DNA of 64,000 nt from Dysidea avara. Its lineage: Eukaryota > Porifera > Demospongiae > Dictyoceratida > Dysideidae. Every line of letters begins with the position of its first letter. The first letter of the stretch is position 1. The notes beneath the pieces were generated by a model. The model did no database searches. It saw only the letters and a list, made by a program, of their open reading frames with translations, and was not told where the DNA came from. Positions 23,345-36,123 of this stretch are shown here, piece after piece. The stretch lies in assembly GCF_963678975.1 (NCBI RefSeq), contig NC_089274.1, positions 44,608,075 through 44,672,074 of the forward strand, in the 5' to 3' direction. The position numbers and the translations under genes are program-made.

Positions 23345-25240
23345 ATAGGTTCTCCTGTTATGGTTATATAGAGATTTGTTTGTTTTGTTTCAAGATGACA
23401 TTCAGCATAACATACGTAGTTGATCATATTTTTCTATAATGTGAATACATTTTGCAACAATAAACAACTCTGTCAATGAAATTATTTGTTTGGTTTTAGT
23501 TTCATTGTTTACTTATTACTTTATCTATGGGATATGTATAGTTGATCACTGTGACAACTATGTAAATACACACACATGATTATGCGTTGTATCAGATATG
23601 CTCATTTCTTGCTATTATCCTGTACGTACACCAGTCTATATAGTATATACTTGTGCCATATCACAGTTAATACTACAATTTTTATGCATCTTTGTTTAAA
23701 ATGAAGAAACTTTAAAATGTAGCATGCATTAGTAAAATAATAATAATGCAGCAATTTATAAAATTGTTTGTATTTAGTTACATAGCAAGTTACAAAGTAC
23801 ACAAGCTTGGCATTCATGAGCATTAGCCACACAACAAGTTACAGAATTTCAGTTACTACCTCTTAGCTAACAGATGAGGTGATGGGTGCTGTGAGACATA
23901 TATATTCATCTGATACATGCTCATACCATCATGTAATGATGCATATAGATGTTTGAATTCATTATAAAGAGGGCCGCACTCTTCTTTTACAGCTTGGCTG
24001 TTTTTGAGTGGATAAACAGAGGCAAGTACAAACCAACTGTCCAGAAATCACTATGATGGCAGATCAGTAGTATTTGTGCTCTAGGATTTATTTATCCTGT
24101 TCCATTTTGAGATGGCGGTTAGTAGCAAACATTGCCCCAAACATTTACACATATAGAGGGAACCTACATAGAAAAAGCTACAGATATAAAGATCAGACCT
24201 CTCTATAATGCAACATTTAATGTTCACTTGATATAATAGGGCACCAGCATTCACTTGCATACTATATAAGTATCATATTACTGACTTGTAAGTTACCATT
24301 CCATAAGGTATCCTTTGATAATTTCTTTGTTAACTTTTTAAGGGATTTAAATAACATCAGAATAAGAGCATATAAACCGAGTGCATTGTTTCAATAGATG
24401 AATATATAACTAGCTAGAGATATGGAATTAGAAGTTAGCCTGTGTGCAACTGCTAGTTATAGTGTATACTGACTGTGCATCTGTATATGGCACAAACGTC
24501 ACAATATGAATTCCACTGTCATTTTACTCTGCAAGTGGATATTAAGTTAGTCATAGCCCTTTGCTATGGAGAAAAAATGCTTTATGTTTAACAGGAATGG
24601 TGCCTGGGCTGTATATAAAGGTTTATACTTTGTATGCTGACTGGTTACTTATTTAGCATGGAAATTTGATTCGGAGCTCTCCAGTCAATTATCTTACAAT
24701 TGTATTTAGTGATTGTTTGTGCATATGTACATATTTTATTATCAGCATTGTCACAAGATCATTTTGTGATCAAAGGATGAACATATACACACGCATAAAA
24801 CACACATAATCAAATATATAATATGCATGCTTTATCACAAACATTGGCTACTGTATGCACCCTATATGTACAAGCTGGTGCACAGTGACTCAATGACTAC
24901 AGTAACTATACATAGTACACTTGATCTTATTAGTTGATACAGGCAGGCTGCCAGTATTCTGTGCTATACAGAAGGACTACCAGTTTACTGTCATGCCATC
25001 TGGTTTTGTAAAATTTTCCTGTCACATTCCAATTGTACATGGATCTTGTGCACTAGCTACAGTGAAGTGGATAAAGCAAAGAATGGTCACTCGGAGCCAA
25101 AGATTGGACAAGAACTGTGCAAATTCCTGTAACTATGGCACCATTCCACGTTCCATGCTTTACACAACCTTACTGTAGCACTATTATTAAAGAGTAATAT
25201 AAATGTAAGACCAGCTGAAACATTACAGAAAACATATTAT

Positions 25241-25277
<37 letters not shown>

Positions 25278-25432
25278 TGTACTTATCCAAGAGCATGCAT
25301 GAATTAGTAAATTTTGAAGCATTTAAATGTTCAAACCTGTCAGTGGCTGAGTACTGTGACCCCAGACCCTTGTATCAATAACTCACTACCAAATCTGGAA
25401 ACTATCTTAAATATGCCCTGATCAGGGCGGAC
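23345..25432. other. Intergenic stretch with minor repeat remnants
   Basis: No supported gene. 23970-24003 (gccgcactcttcttttacag, ending gcttggctgttttt) matches the end of the foldback element at 4931-5252 and is a solitary fragment. 25247-25275 is a (TA)n tract. An ORF at 24921-25178 contains YQFTVMPSGF, faintly like the conserved stretch before the active site of Ty3/Gypsy reverse transcriptases, but this is too weak to call. Confidence 0.4.
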
Positions 25433-26184
25433 CTAGGTTTTCCTAAAGGGGGTGCTAAGCAAGGAGTATCTATAGTGGGGACTAAGAAAACTGCCAACTG
25501 ACTAGTAGCTAGCTACGTAGTACAGTGTGTGAAGCAATCTGTTGTAGCTGCTTCTCAATTTTCAAGTACAATATTGGGATATATACAGCGGTTATATTTT
25601 GCCGTTTGTTCTAAAGCCAGGAAAATGCGGAGCTTGATCAAATAAGGCTGTAGCTGTAGTAACTTTATAGATGCTAAAATTTCACAAGAATTAATTTTTA
25701 AGAAGTATTTCAACCCAAATATAAAGCTAGTTTGTATAGCTATATCTGAAACTACATACAATCTTATTCTCAGAATAGCCCTTCAAGAAGAGTTGATGTC
25801 ATAACTTTTAAACAATTGGTATGGCAGGATATTGATGAGATAACATGCAGTGCACAGGACAAGAAAAACAGTTTAATTTCAGCATACACACTGCCCTTAT
25901 AGAGTTTGAATGTTCTATATTAGAGTACAGTTGACTGTTCTATTACGATATTTAGCAGATTTTTGTGGCTTTACCTCTGAAATTTAATTTTACCCCCGCT
26001 TGTTGATTCCTAGAAGAGATTAGTTCTTCCTTTCTTCCTCTTTCTATCTTTTCATTGCTAGTGTGTGCTTAAGACTCAATTGCACCTTCCACTAGCTCTC
26101 TAACTAGCTAGCTAGCTAGCACATAGCAAAACTTTTGAGGGAAGTGCCTCAGCATCCCATGCACCCCCCCTAAATCTGCCCTTG
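25433..26184. mobile_element. CAGGGCGGACCTAGG-type non-autonomous transposon, 752 bp
   Basis: Ends CAGGGCGGACCTAGG and, on the - strand, CAAGGGCAGATTTAGG. The internal order is the same as in 2794-3458: a gggggtgctaa block near the left end, a pair of CTCTATTAGAG-like motifs at 25908-25955, and a C-rich run before the right end. The flanking pentamers ctgat and tagat match only partly, consistent with an old insertion. No ORF belongs to it. Confidence 0.62.
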
Positions 26185-26560
26185 TAGATCTACATATATT
26201 TTCTCTTCATAGTGCAATATTATCTGTACATAGTCCAATAGTATCAGTGTGTTAGTGCTGCTAAGGTAATGTCTAATCACTGAGCTGGACTACTAGACTG
26301 AATTTTATATTAATTTTTATGAAGTCCAATTTTGTAAGAAGAGGTTGTGCATGGATATTTCCAATTTTTTCAAGCAACATCTATAAACTAAGACTGATTT
26401 TGGTATAATTAGATTAGAGATTAGTATAAGAGCAGTTGATATAGCTTTACAGAGAAGAGATAGAAACAAACCAGAGTTTTAGTTTATGCTATGTATGTAG
26501 CTGTGTCACTAGACAAGACACTTCTGGAGCTGAGAGTTTTGATCATAACTGTGTACATGT
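26185..26560. other. Intergenic stretch, no gene recognised
   Basis: AT-rich, nothing identified. Confidence 0.4.
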
Positions 26561-26568
26561 ATGCTGGA

Positions 26569-27119
26569 CAGAGTTGGGGGTAACTAGTTACATTGTAACT
26601 AAGTTACGTTACTAGTTACTTTAAAACGTAACTATAGTAATATAACTAGTTACTTGCTTTGTAACTAGTAACTAGTTACAACTGCCTAAATAGTAACTAA
26701 GTTACAATAGCAACTAGCTAATCATGCTTTACAAGCAAGAGCACTTCAATTTTTGTGCTACAGCCACATTAAGTAGACACTTTCTGTACTGTTTGTTCTT
26801 CATGATTCAGCTAGAGTAGCAGACATAACAGTTGAAACTTAGCTGAAATGGCTACAGAATCATTATTTTCAGAAAGTGTATGTACATATAATTATTATGT
26901 ATAGTTCTCGTCTTTACTTGCTCTGGGAAAAAAATCATGCTACAAAAGTTAACAAACATACAAAACTTATTTGTGAAAGTAACTAGTAATCAGATACTTA
27001 TACCTTTTTTAAAAGTAACTGTACCAAAATTACATGGGATAAAAGTAACTAGTAATTACGTAGTTACTTTCCTGAAGTAACTACATAGTTACTTTCCTGA
27101 AGTAACTATCCCAACTCCA
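26569..27119. mobile_element. 551-bp hAT-like element rich in GTAACTAGTTAC
   Basis: Perfect 8-bp flanking duplication atgctgga (26561-26568 and 27120-27127). The ends are cagagttgggggtaac and, on the - strand, tggagttgggatagttac. Both terminal regions consist of many overlapping GTAACTAGTTAC-like palindromes, a known habit of some hAT families. The central part (26710-26990) is unremarkable and non-coding. Confidence 0.78.
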
Positions 27120-27127
27120 ATGCTGGA

Positions 27128-27260
27128 TATCATCACACAGTGATATTCTCATTCAAATAATCAGCAGCAATTTTAGCCTAACAATTTAACATTCATTCAA
27201 TAGACTGTTTGACATTTGTTCATGCCTTTAATTTATTTACACATAATATTCACTTGCATT

Positions 27261-27332
<72 letters not shown>

Positions 27333-27832
27333 CACACACACACACACACACATCACACATACGCATATAGCTACACAAAAAGCAAAATGTACACTACTGT
27401 ACAGCCTTCAATAATTACATGCTGAATATGTGTCCATGTGTGGCATGCATGGACACGTGTGCTTGGTCACACTAACTCAGTGAGATTGAAACACATGCGT
27501 GTGTAAAGCAAGATGTGTGAGTCATTTGGCATGTAAAATCCTACATGAGCTATGTATCATGAATGAAGATGTACATATAGGCACCTAATGAAGTTCAAAC
27601 TGCACTATCACCTCACATGCAAACACAAGAAGTGTTGGCATTTTTCTGCTTCTTAGGAGTTCCCATCAGTCATATATTTCAACATGGAGGGGTTTAAAAG
27701 TTAACAATATTAGCACTATGCCCATCTGGCCATATGGTATAGATGACAAAAATTACCAAATTTTTCTTCATGCCTTATGTACATTCTAACCACACAGTAA
27801 TAATACTATAAAAACTGATAATAACTAATAAC
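27128..27832. repeat. Intergenic stretch with (CA)n microsatellite
   Basis: A (CA)n tract of about 90 bp, slightly interrupted, lies at 27262-27350. The remainder upstream of the FReD promoter holds no recognised gene. Confidence 0.7.
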
Positions 27833-27960
27833 TTGACCATATATTTACAAAAATGTACTGCATTACCATATTAAGTTATACATACCTACTACACACTGTC
27901 ACTGTTAGTATAAAAGAGATCACATTGTGAGGTGATCACTAGTTCATCAGTAGCTCTACA
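27833..27960 (+). promoter_or_regulatory. Conserved promoter block of FReD gene 2
   Basis: Almost identical to 1298-1424. TATAAAAG is at 27909-27916. The following agatcacattgtgaggtgat and catcagtagctctaca up to the ATG are identical to gene 1. Sequence further upstream (before about 27830) does not match, so the duplicated unit starts here. Confidence 0.75.
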
Positions 27961-28695
27961 ATGACTACTATTACTATTGCTACAATATTACTACTACTGG
28001 CTATTGGGATAGTAGCAGTTCTAGCTGGATGTCCTAAAGAAAATGCTCCTATTGAAAGTTGCTGTTGTCTTGGCTTCAACACTAGTGTCTTCAACAAGAG
28101 GAAATCAGGAGTGTACACCATGGTCAATTTCTGTGGAGTAAAATGTTATGATGCAGAAGTGTATTGTGACACTATCAATGGAGGAGGAGGATGGTTAGTG
28201 GTACAGAGGAGACAAGATGGATCTGTTGACTTTAACAGGACCTGGGTTGAGTATGAAGATGGATTTGGTGAACTGACTGGAGAATTTTGGTATGGACTGA
28301 GGGCCCTCCACTGTCTCACTGGTCAAGGTGGTTGGGAAATGAGAATGGACGTCAAGCTAGCTGATAGTACTAAAGTCTTCCTCCATTATAAACAGTTTAA
28401 AATTGCATCAGCTGAAGACAAGTACAAAATAACTATTGGAGGATTTCAGGGGACCACCACTGATCCAATGGCAGGTCACAATAGAATGAACTTTACCACT
28501 ATAGACAGTGACAATGACCAACGGATTAATGGAAATTGTGCAGTTTTTTCACTTGGTGGATGGTGGTTTAACAATTGTTGGCATGCTGCTCCTAATAGCG
28601 TTTATCAGCGGAATAGTGGTTTTTATATTAATAACCAGTGGGTTACCTTTCTATTAATAGAAATAAAAGTCAGGCCATTTCAGTGCATCATTTAA
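27961..28695 (+). CDS. Secreted fibrinogen-related domain (FReD) lectin-like protein, gene 2
   Basis: A 244-residue intronless ORF. The signal peptide (IATILLLLAIGIVAVLAG) and the linker CPKENAPIESCCC are nearly the same as in gene 1. The fibrinogen domain begins near residue 45 with SGVYTMVNFCGVKC, then GGGGWLVVQRRQDGSVDFN, WVEYEDGFGELTGEFW, DSDNDQ and GGWWFNNCWH, and ends IKVRPFQC. From gacactatcaatgg onward about 100 bp are identical to genes 3 and 4, while the 5' part follows gene 1, so the gene is a mosaic, probably through gene conversion. It is 8 residues shorter than gene 1 in the loop before GGWW. Predicted secreted and disulphide-bonded. The glycan-binding role is family-level inference. 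Confidence 0.92.
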   Translation: MTTITIATILLLLAIGIVAVLAGCPKENAPIESCCCLGFNTSVFNKRKSGVYTMVNFCGVKCYDAEVYCDTINGGGGWLVVQRRQDGSVDFNRTWVEYEDGFGELTGEFWYGLRALHCLTGQGGWEMRMDVKLADSTKVFLHYKQFKIASAEDKYKITIGGFQGTTTDPMAGHNRMNFTTIDSDNDQRINGNCAVFSLGGWWFNNCWHAAPNSVYQRNSGFYINNQWVTFLLIEIKVRPFQCII

Positions 28696-30277
28696 TCAAC
28701 ATACCAAACACATGTACTCATTGTACTATGTATATTAACTACCATCGTTTCTTTTACTTTCATAATACAGTTTGTGTATACTAGTGGCTATGAACTTTAG
28801 TATCCTTCAGAATACTATAGATTGGACATGATACCACATGTTGTTATGCATGAAATTAACATTGTATTATTTGGCAAACACTAAATTTATGTAACACACA
28901 AATGCAACGGTGCATTTATTACTCTGACAATCATGTGTAATGAGTTGTATGAATCAGGAATAACCAATAATTGTTTAAGTTCAAAACCTATATGCCTTTA
29001 ACAGCCTTCTGCTTAGTAAACATTAAATGACATATACTGCATTTGTTACACTGGAAAAAAATACTGACAATATTAACTTTTAAGTGTAGCTTGCATACAC
29101 ATATAGCTATATGGACTGTAAGACTATATGCTGCTCAGCAATACAGCAGATAGCTAGCCAAGTTCCTAGATGTTATACTTTTACTATACGTACATACACA
29201 GACTAAATCATCTGTATGTGCATGGTGGCTGGCTATACTTTCCTGCTATATACTTTTTCTGTTAAATTTATAAATTACACTGTCATGTTGATCTGGTAGT
29301 AGAAAGCTTTAATGACCTTTTTAAAATAGAATATTAATAATTAAATCTTTCCTTATACTTATAAAAATTTAGCCTTCTGAGGTGACGATTTTGACATATG
29401 TATATGTAGTGAGACATCTCTTGTTGATATAAAGTAATAACCATCTCTCTATAGATTGCAGTACATACAGGGGCATAGCATAAACACTATAGTTTAAGTT
29501 TAAAGTTGAATTTCTAAAGATCTGATACTGCAACACCCAGACTCTTAAAATATATTATGATATTACTAATGCTCAGAAAGCAATCATAGCCAGCAACAGC
29601 TATTTTGCAACTGTTCTCAAAGATTTTCAAGTTATTGTCACTAGAAGAGGACTTGTGGTACAGAATTTCTGGTGCAACTCGTTTATACTGTGGTTGTCCT
29701 AGAGCATCTCCTTTGGAAGTTTCAGGGAATTTGTAACTCTGTTATAACTTTAAAATTTCATAGAATTAACCTGTGTTTTAGTTGCAAAAGTTACCTAAGC
29801 ATCAAGTTTGGATGCAGTTTTTTTCATGATCATAACTAACAATCCCTAACCTTCTAGGTCAAATTTGCATTTTTGTTTCCTTAGTTTCTGAAATTTTTAA
29901 TGTCCATCTACATGGACAAAATAACAAGAAACATGAGTTAAATAGCATACCACAAAGCAATGTACATACTTAAACACTTTGTATACGGACCACTCTGAAT
30001 TTGAATTTAGATACTGGGTAGGCAGCCAGGGGCACAGCCCAAAATACATACAGTGCAAGTAAACTTCCAAAAACGACACACTCAGATTTTCTCTTTCAAA
30101 ATTTTAGTTTAAAGAACCAAATTTGGAACAGGTTATCTGTACACATTTTTCATATTGTGTCACAAAATTTCTGCTTTTTGAGCACCAATTATATGCTTTA
30201 TTAGAAAGTTATGTTTGAAAACTTTTGCAAGTTTGGGTGAGTCTACCAACTATTAACTAAAGCTCAAACTAGCCATA
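28696..30277. other. Intergenic stretch, no gene recognised
   Basis: AT-rich 3' flank of FReD gene 2 and further sequence without supported ORFs or repeats. Confidence 0.4.
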
Positions 30278-30880
30278 GTTGAAATAAAAAGTTCCACTGT
30301 AAAACATTTGCAATTTTATCCTTAGAAAACATGATGTAGCTAGGAAAGTATGTATTGTAAAAAATCTAGTGAACCTTTATAAGCATGGTGGCACAAGCAT
30401 GGCTCTGAAATTTATGCTATAAACATGCAGTGTACACATATTGTAAAATTTCTTCTATAACAAATTATAAATTAAAGTTACAGAACTAAAAAAGAAATAG
30501 AATATAAAATTATAAATCTATTAGTATTGTAGAATCATTCCATATTTTGAGCAAACAATTTTAAAGTGCTTTTATGCATTACCTTACCAGTACATGGCTG
30601 CCTTTTTGTTGTTAATATTCACAATACACTACAACCAAAAGGTGGCCAATGATTGATCACCAATCAAACCGATTACACTTCTAATGTATCAGTACCTGGT
30701 TATACATTATAAACCTATACAGACTGTACACTAACTTTGCATTAGCAGTTGAGTATGTGTAATCCACTATGAATTATATGCCTTATCATTATAATTGATG
30801 ATAATAAAGTTCTTAGCTATGATTGAAACAAAAATTTCCACTGTAAAATATTAGCAATTCTATCCTTAGAAAACATGTAA
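30278..30880 (+). repeat. Pair of ~65-bp direct repeats
   Basis: The stretch catagttgaaataaaaagtt, then ccactgtaaaacatttgcaa and ccttagaaaacatg (about 30278-30332), recurs slightly diverged at 30818-30878 (gattgaaacaaaaatttcca and ccttagaaaacatg). The two copies are separated by about 480 bp. No terminal features or ORFs were found, so the origin is unclear. Confidence 0.55.
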
Positions 30881-33232
30881 GTGTTCTAGCAGTGTTCCTT
30901 AGGTAAACCCTTAGCTGTTCCAAGTATAGTGAGGGTACATGTGTATGTGTGATGTGTTGGTAACTGTTCACCCTAAGCCATGCACTACTATTACTGTATA
31001 GTGGATGGTTTCTTATAGGATTTTCAGTTGAATACATGTGTATGATATGATGGCAAGCTTATGTTCTTGTTAAAACTCTTATACACAAGATCATGTTTAT
31101 AATTGTCATAATTATGTATATATATGTACGTATTTCCTAAACTGCCTCCTTTCATTCTTTTTTGGAAGATACGTATTGCTCTGAGATTGGCATACATAGT
31201 GTAGGAGTCAAGTCCAACTAGAAGGCCAATCATGTGTCCTTGCTGTGATATCTCTTCCCATAGGAATAGATAATTGTTGGCCATTCATAATAGTAGTCTG
31301 TAGAGCAACAAGATAATGCAAATTTTTGAGGGATGTAACTTTTACGGATTTCATGACTCCTTAGTTGTTCACAAAACTTTTATCCTTGAAAATTAACAAT
31401 TATCAATATTAGCTCTATGCTATACAATAGGTAACCTGAGTGATAAACAAGTGACCCATGAAATAAAACTGCAAAAATCCTAAATTTTGTTAATCCGTGA
31501 AAATTATGTAACTCAAAATTTTGTATGCATACTGTGCCTTCCAAAATGATAACAAAAATTTGCTGTTATATATTCTGATATTGTCTGAGTTCAACTTGAA
31601 TTCAGTTTACTGTTTAGGTATTAAGGTGGAAAGTGCCTACATCATTTTAAATGATGATGGTGTGATCATTAAAAATGATTGGCATTAGCATCATTGCAAC
31701 CATTTTCTAGCTGACCGTCATCTTTGATTTCACAACTTTTTCGCTCTGACTTTTTTGGAGGATCACACACACCCTTTTTGCACAGCTTTGGATTCATTTA
31801 ATCTCTACACAGTACGTTATAGTGTTATATAGGAATTTTACAAGCTCATCATTTCTGACATGTATACGTACATTAGTCCATGCAATGTAGTGTAGCTAAA
31901 GTATAGGGATTAAATTTGCATGCAATGTGATAATGCAGCATTTAGATTTTGCTGGTTTCTTACTTAAATCCACCCATGCACAGCTGATTGCATACTAACT
32001 GGGATACATGCCTAGTTGAAAACAATTTTTGCATGCATGTATCAATTTTTGTATGAACATATCTACATATATTTGTTTGCTGCCTGTAGCTGCTAAGCAT
32101 TAGCAAAACATTTAATCGTAGAAGCAGCCAGTATGCCAGAAATGAAGTCTGTGTAGAGCTTTTAAAAACTTCTGTAATAAACATGGCTTTGCTCTAAATT
32201 GCTTTGTTCTTGCCAATTCAAGTATGGCTAGAGCACCCCACCTAGTAGCTCAGTTTACAGAATGAGAAAGATATATATAGCATGTATTAAATTTATTTAT
32301 TTGTGTGAATTTGCTGCAACTATAAGGAAGTACATACATGTACAAAATATACAAAAACTACAGCTAGTATGTTGGTACAGTCTACCAGCACCCAAAATTA
32401 CAAAAGGGAGGTGTGGGGGTTAAATTACATCTGGAACAAGGCCACACAACATGAAAACTACAAGGGTTATGTTCATCAAATTTTTTTAGAAAGTTTGACT
32501 GAAAAGTTTAGCTCTCCAACCATTACTTGGAGAGTCTTGCTATGATATAGTTATTCCATGCAATATATGTACATATGTAGCTCCCCCATACACGTATACA
32601 TCCAGAATAGATAAGGTTATTGTATATAAATGCTTTAGGTGACTATTTATGCTTTCTAGGTGAAATGTTTTCCCCTAATTACTGAAGTTCTCATAACTAT
32701 AGTATTTTAGAAATATATAAGTCTCAATCAAAATTGATTGCAAAACTCCTTCTCAAGATAGCTAATATCTTTTTTCAAAAGGGGACTATAATGTATGTCT
32801 CTAGAATACTCATGTTTAGTACAGTTTACTCACATTTTGGTGCATGCTTCACACATGCCATTATGCAGTGACTTCTACCAATGCCCACATTATAATACAG
32901 TCAAATCTTAGTTCTGCACATTAATATACTACCAAATATGTATGATGTCTTTAAAAAGTGCTTCACAAAAGATGTATAGTATGAACTTTGATTACGTAGT
33001 AAAATAACATTGCTTTAGATTTTGAATATTGCTGTACATGAAAGCTTGACACAGTATATGGTAGGCATTTATAACCATATTTGGAAACACCAATAATCAA
33101 TTCTATATTGGGCTGCAAGTGAACTGTGTAAACTCTCATGTAAATATTCATTGTATACACTAGTACTCTTCTCATAGCAGACATAGCTAACACATTCCAA
33201 AAATGTGCTAAACTAACAACAACTTAATTGTA
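30881..33232. other. Intergenic stretch, no gene recognised
   Basis: Long AT-rich interval. 31720-31790 (gatttcacaactttttcgct) faintly recalls the foldback element at 4931-5252. No coding region is supported. Confidence 0.4.
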
Positions 33233-33376
33233 CTGACCATATATGTACAAGAAGTATCAAATTACCATAGCTAATAAGCTATAATACATACACATACGTA
33301 TACTACACAATGCCACTACTAGTATAAAAGAGATCACAGTGATCTTGGTACAGTGTATGATAAGTAGAATTCTAGA
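33233..33376 (+). promoter_or_regulatory. Promoter block of FReD gene 3, diverged copy
   Basis: Shares tgaccatatatgtacaag, tactacaca, actagtataaaagagatcac with the blocks before genes 1 and 2. TATAAAAG is at 33323-33330, 47-54 bp before the ATG. The gatcac is followed by agtgatctt, keeping a gatcac/gtgatc inverted pair with changed spacing. Confidence 0.65.
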
Positions 33377-34138
33377 ATGACTATTGCTACTACAATACTA
33401 CTACTGGTTCTGATTATAGTACCACTCTCAAGTGGTCAGCAGGCAAACAGTGATGATGGTACTCGTCTCATCAACAACTGTTGTAATCTAGGCTATGGTC
33501 GATTTACCTTCTCCAAAAACATTAGAAGGTCAGGAATTTATGTCATTCCCAATGTCTGCAGGGATGATCATTTGAAGGCTGAGGCTTATTGTGACACTAT
33601 CAATGGAGGAGGAGGATGGTTAGTGGTACAGAGGAGACAAGATGGATCTGTTGACTTTAACAGGACCTGGGTTGAGTATGAAGATGGATTTGGTGAATTG
33701 ACTGGAGAATTTTGGTATGGACTGAGAGCCCTCCATTGTCTCACTGGTCAAGGTGGTTGGGAAATGAGAATGGACATTAAGTTGGCTAATGGCACTGAAG
33801 TCGTTCTCCATTATGATGAGTTTACAGTTGCACCAGCTATAGACAAATATAAATTAACTGTAGGAGGATTCCAGGGAACCACCACTAATCCAATGGCAGT
33901 ACGACACAATGAAATGTCCTTTACCACAAAAGACAGTGATAATGATCAACATCGAAGGAACTGTGCTCTGGCTCAAGGTCCTAGTAGGCCAGCGGGAGGA
34001 TGGTGGTTTAAAGATTGTTGGCACATTGCTCCTAACCTCTTTTATGAAGACAGAGCTAATGGTATTTACATCAACGACCAGTGGCCTGGTCTTGTATTTA
34101 TAGAGATAAAGATCAGGCCATTTCAATGCAGCATCTAA
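33377..34138 (+). CDS. Secreted fibrinogen-related domain (FReD) lectin-like protein, gene 3
   Basis: A 253-residue intronless ORF. The signal peptide is TILLLVLIIVPLSSG. The linker differs from genes 1 and 2 (QQANSDDGTRLINNCCNLGYG, the motif INNCC being shared with gene 4). The fibrinogen domain follows: SGIYVIPNVCRDD, GGGGWLVVQRRQDGSVDFN, WVEYEDGFGELTGEFW, a DSDND site, NCALAQGPSRPAGGWWFKDCWH, and the end IKIRPFQC. Genes 3 and 4 form one subgroup by the linker and the VIPNVCRDDHL segment. The central segment is identical to gene 2 at DNA level. Secretion and extracellular binding are predicted from the family. Confidence 0.93.
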   Translation: MTIATTILLLVLIIVPLSSGQQANSDDGTRLINNCCNLGYGRFTFSKNIRRSGIYVIPNVCRDDHLKAEAYCDTINGGGGWLVVQRRQDGSVDFNRTWVEYEDGFGELTGEFWYGLRALHCLTGQGGWEMRMDIKLANGTEVVLHYDEFTVAPAIDKYKLTVGGFQGTTTNPMAVRHNEMSFTTKDSDNDQHRRNCALAQGPSRPAGGWWFKDCWHIAPNLFYEDRANGIYINDQWPGLVFIEIKIRPFQCSI

Positions 34139-34407
34139 CTCTTAGTGTTATAATCAGGATATTTATTTACTTTGCACACTATCAATGTTCTTGAGACTTT
34201 TTATCCACACATTATGTATACGATATCCTGTATCATGTGTCTTATTACCATTTGTTTCTGTACTAAACTGTTCTTGAAACAACTGAAGTTGTCTTACCTG
34301 AAATAGTAAATACCTTATACTTATATCATGTGTCTCAAAGTACTTATAATAATATTAGGTCTTATCACCATACTGGTGATGAAAGTTGTGTGAATAAACA
34401 TGTTGAT
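34139..34407. other. 3' flank of FReD gene 3
   Basis: Includes AATAAA at about 34393, which may be the polyadenylation signal, just before the microsatellite. Confidence 0.4.
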
Positions 34408-34555
<148 letters not shown>

Positions 34556-36115
34556 AAAGCACAGAATATTGAGATAATGTATGTAAAGTTGTAGATTAGT
34601 TCTAAAACATATCATTACTAAACCATGTAATTAGCTAGGGGATCATCCATTATTTTCAGTATTTTAGTTTTTGCAAAACCCATCCTGCACACTTTCAAAA
34701 ATGCTGCACTACACAAAGAAATAATTTTAGCACTAGAGTACTAGTGTTTGGCTAGAGCATTAGGTAAAAGGTGGTGGAAGCTGAGACACAGCTACATGGA
34801 GTTTGCATGTGATTGCTTTGAGGGGACTGGCTATACATGGCTCCAGATAATTGCTATCAACATTTTGGCAATGCCTATGTTCAGGACCAGACTTTTGGAA
34901 AGGGAGGGGTCAGAGTAATAACAAATTTATACAGTAGTGCTATAACTATAGATGGACATAGCTACATGCAGCTGCTGACAAATCTAACTGAAAAGTTCAA
35001 ATAGCTATAAGTGTATATAGCATGTGTTAAAGAAATTACATAACCTCTTATATACAGTTGCCTGATTGTACATGCATGTACACAACTAACTATGAAAAGC
35101 TGCTGTCTTTCAGATGTATAATTATACAGAAATGGCACACTTAATAACAAGTATATATATATATTCAAAGTGTTTTGTGTGAACTGATCGTATAGCTACA
35201 GTGTGTTGTGAGTGAACCAAGTGATGCAACTAGATATGCACAAAGTTCGCTGCAGTGCATGCGTTCTGCTGCGACTACTAATTAGTAGAAAAGGCACCTT
35301 AGAAGAGGGTCCCATTTACGTTCCTTATGAGTTGTGCATAATTAAGCTTCACTATAAGTAACAAGTAACACTATATGAGAACGCTTCAGTATAAGTAACA
35401 CTATATGAAATACAGGTGGGTATATTGAATTGTGGGTTTTAAATAGCACATGGACATGTTGTTGGAGCTTATACAGCTTTCACACAATAAGGATTGTTGA
35501 TGCTCAATATAACGTTATATATGGTGTAGGTAATGTCACACTGATAACTGAAACATCACTGGATGAGATTTTAATGTAATAGCTATAGCATATTAAAAGA
35601 ATTAATGGAGGGTGTGTGTGTGTCCTTCCTTCCCTCTGCCCCTAATCCACCCCTACATGCGTAACAAACAGCATGAAAATTAATACTTATCATTCATGCA
35701 GCTAAAATATAGCCAGCTACTGATGTAAAACAAGCAGAGCATGATGCAACATATTTTCTTTATAGGGAATAGACTATATTGGGGAGAACTTACAATTATT
35801 CATACACTGTAATATTATAGTAATCTCTAATCAATGTTAACAAGAGTTCTCATGTCTATTTTTATAGCTATGCACTCCGCCGGCTTGGCAAGTTCAATGG
35901 TAAGGTCTGGCCCTAGTGTGGGTGAGCTTATAGGCCACTCCAAGAAAATTCCTTGTTTCCCATTTCATTGTCCTCAAAAATACATGCAGGTGGGTGGTTC
36001 ATTATCCATTATTCATCATAGATTTTCCACTAATTATTGAAATTCATAACTAATTACAGGTAAGAATACATATGGTAGAAATGTTTACACTAAGAACCTG
36101 AACAGTGAAAAGCTA
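34556..36115. other. Intergenic stretch, no gene recognised
   Basis: AT-rich. A richer patch at 35870-35990 (ccgccggcttggcaagttca) has a 68-residue ORF over it without recognisable domains. Confidence 0.4.
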
Positions 36116-36123
36116 GCTAAATG

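Noticed and set aside
24921-25178. Ty3/Gypsy reverse-transcriptase fragment (YQFTVMPSGF)
   Set aside because: Only a few residues match and no other RT block is in order nearby; chance cannot be excluded.
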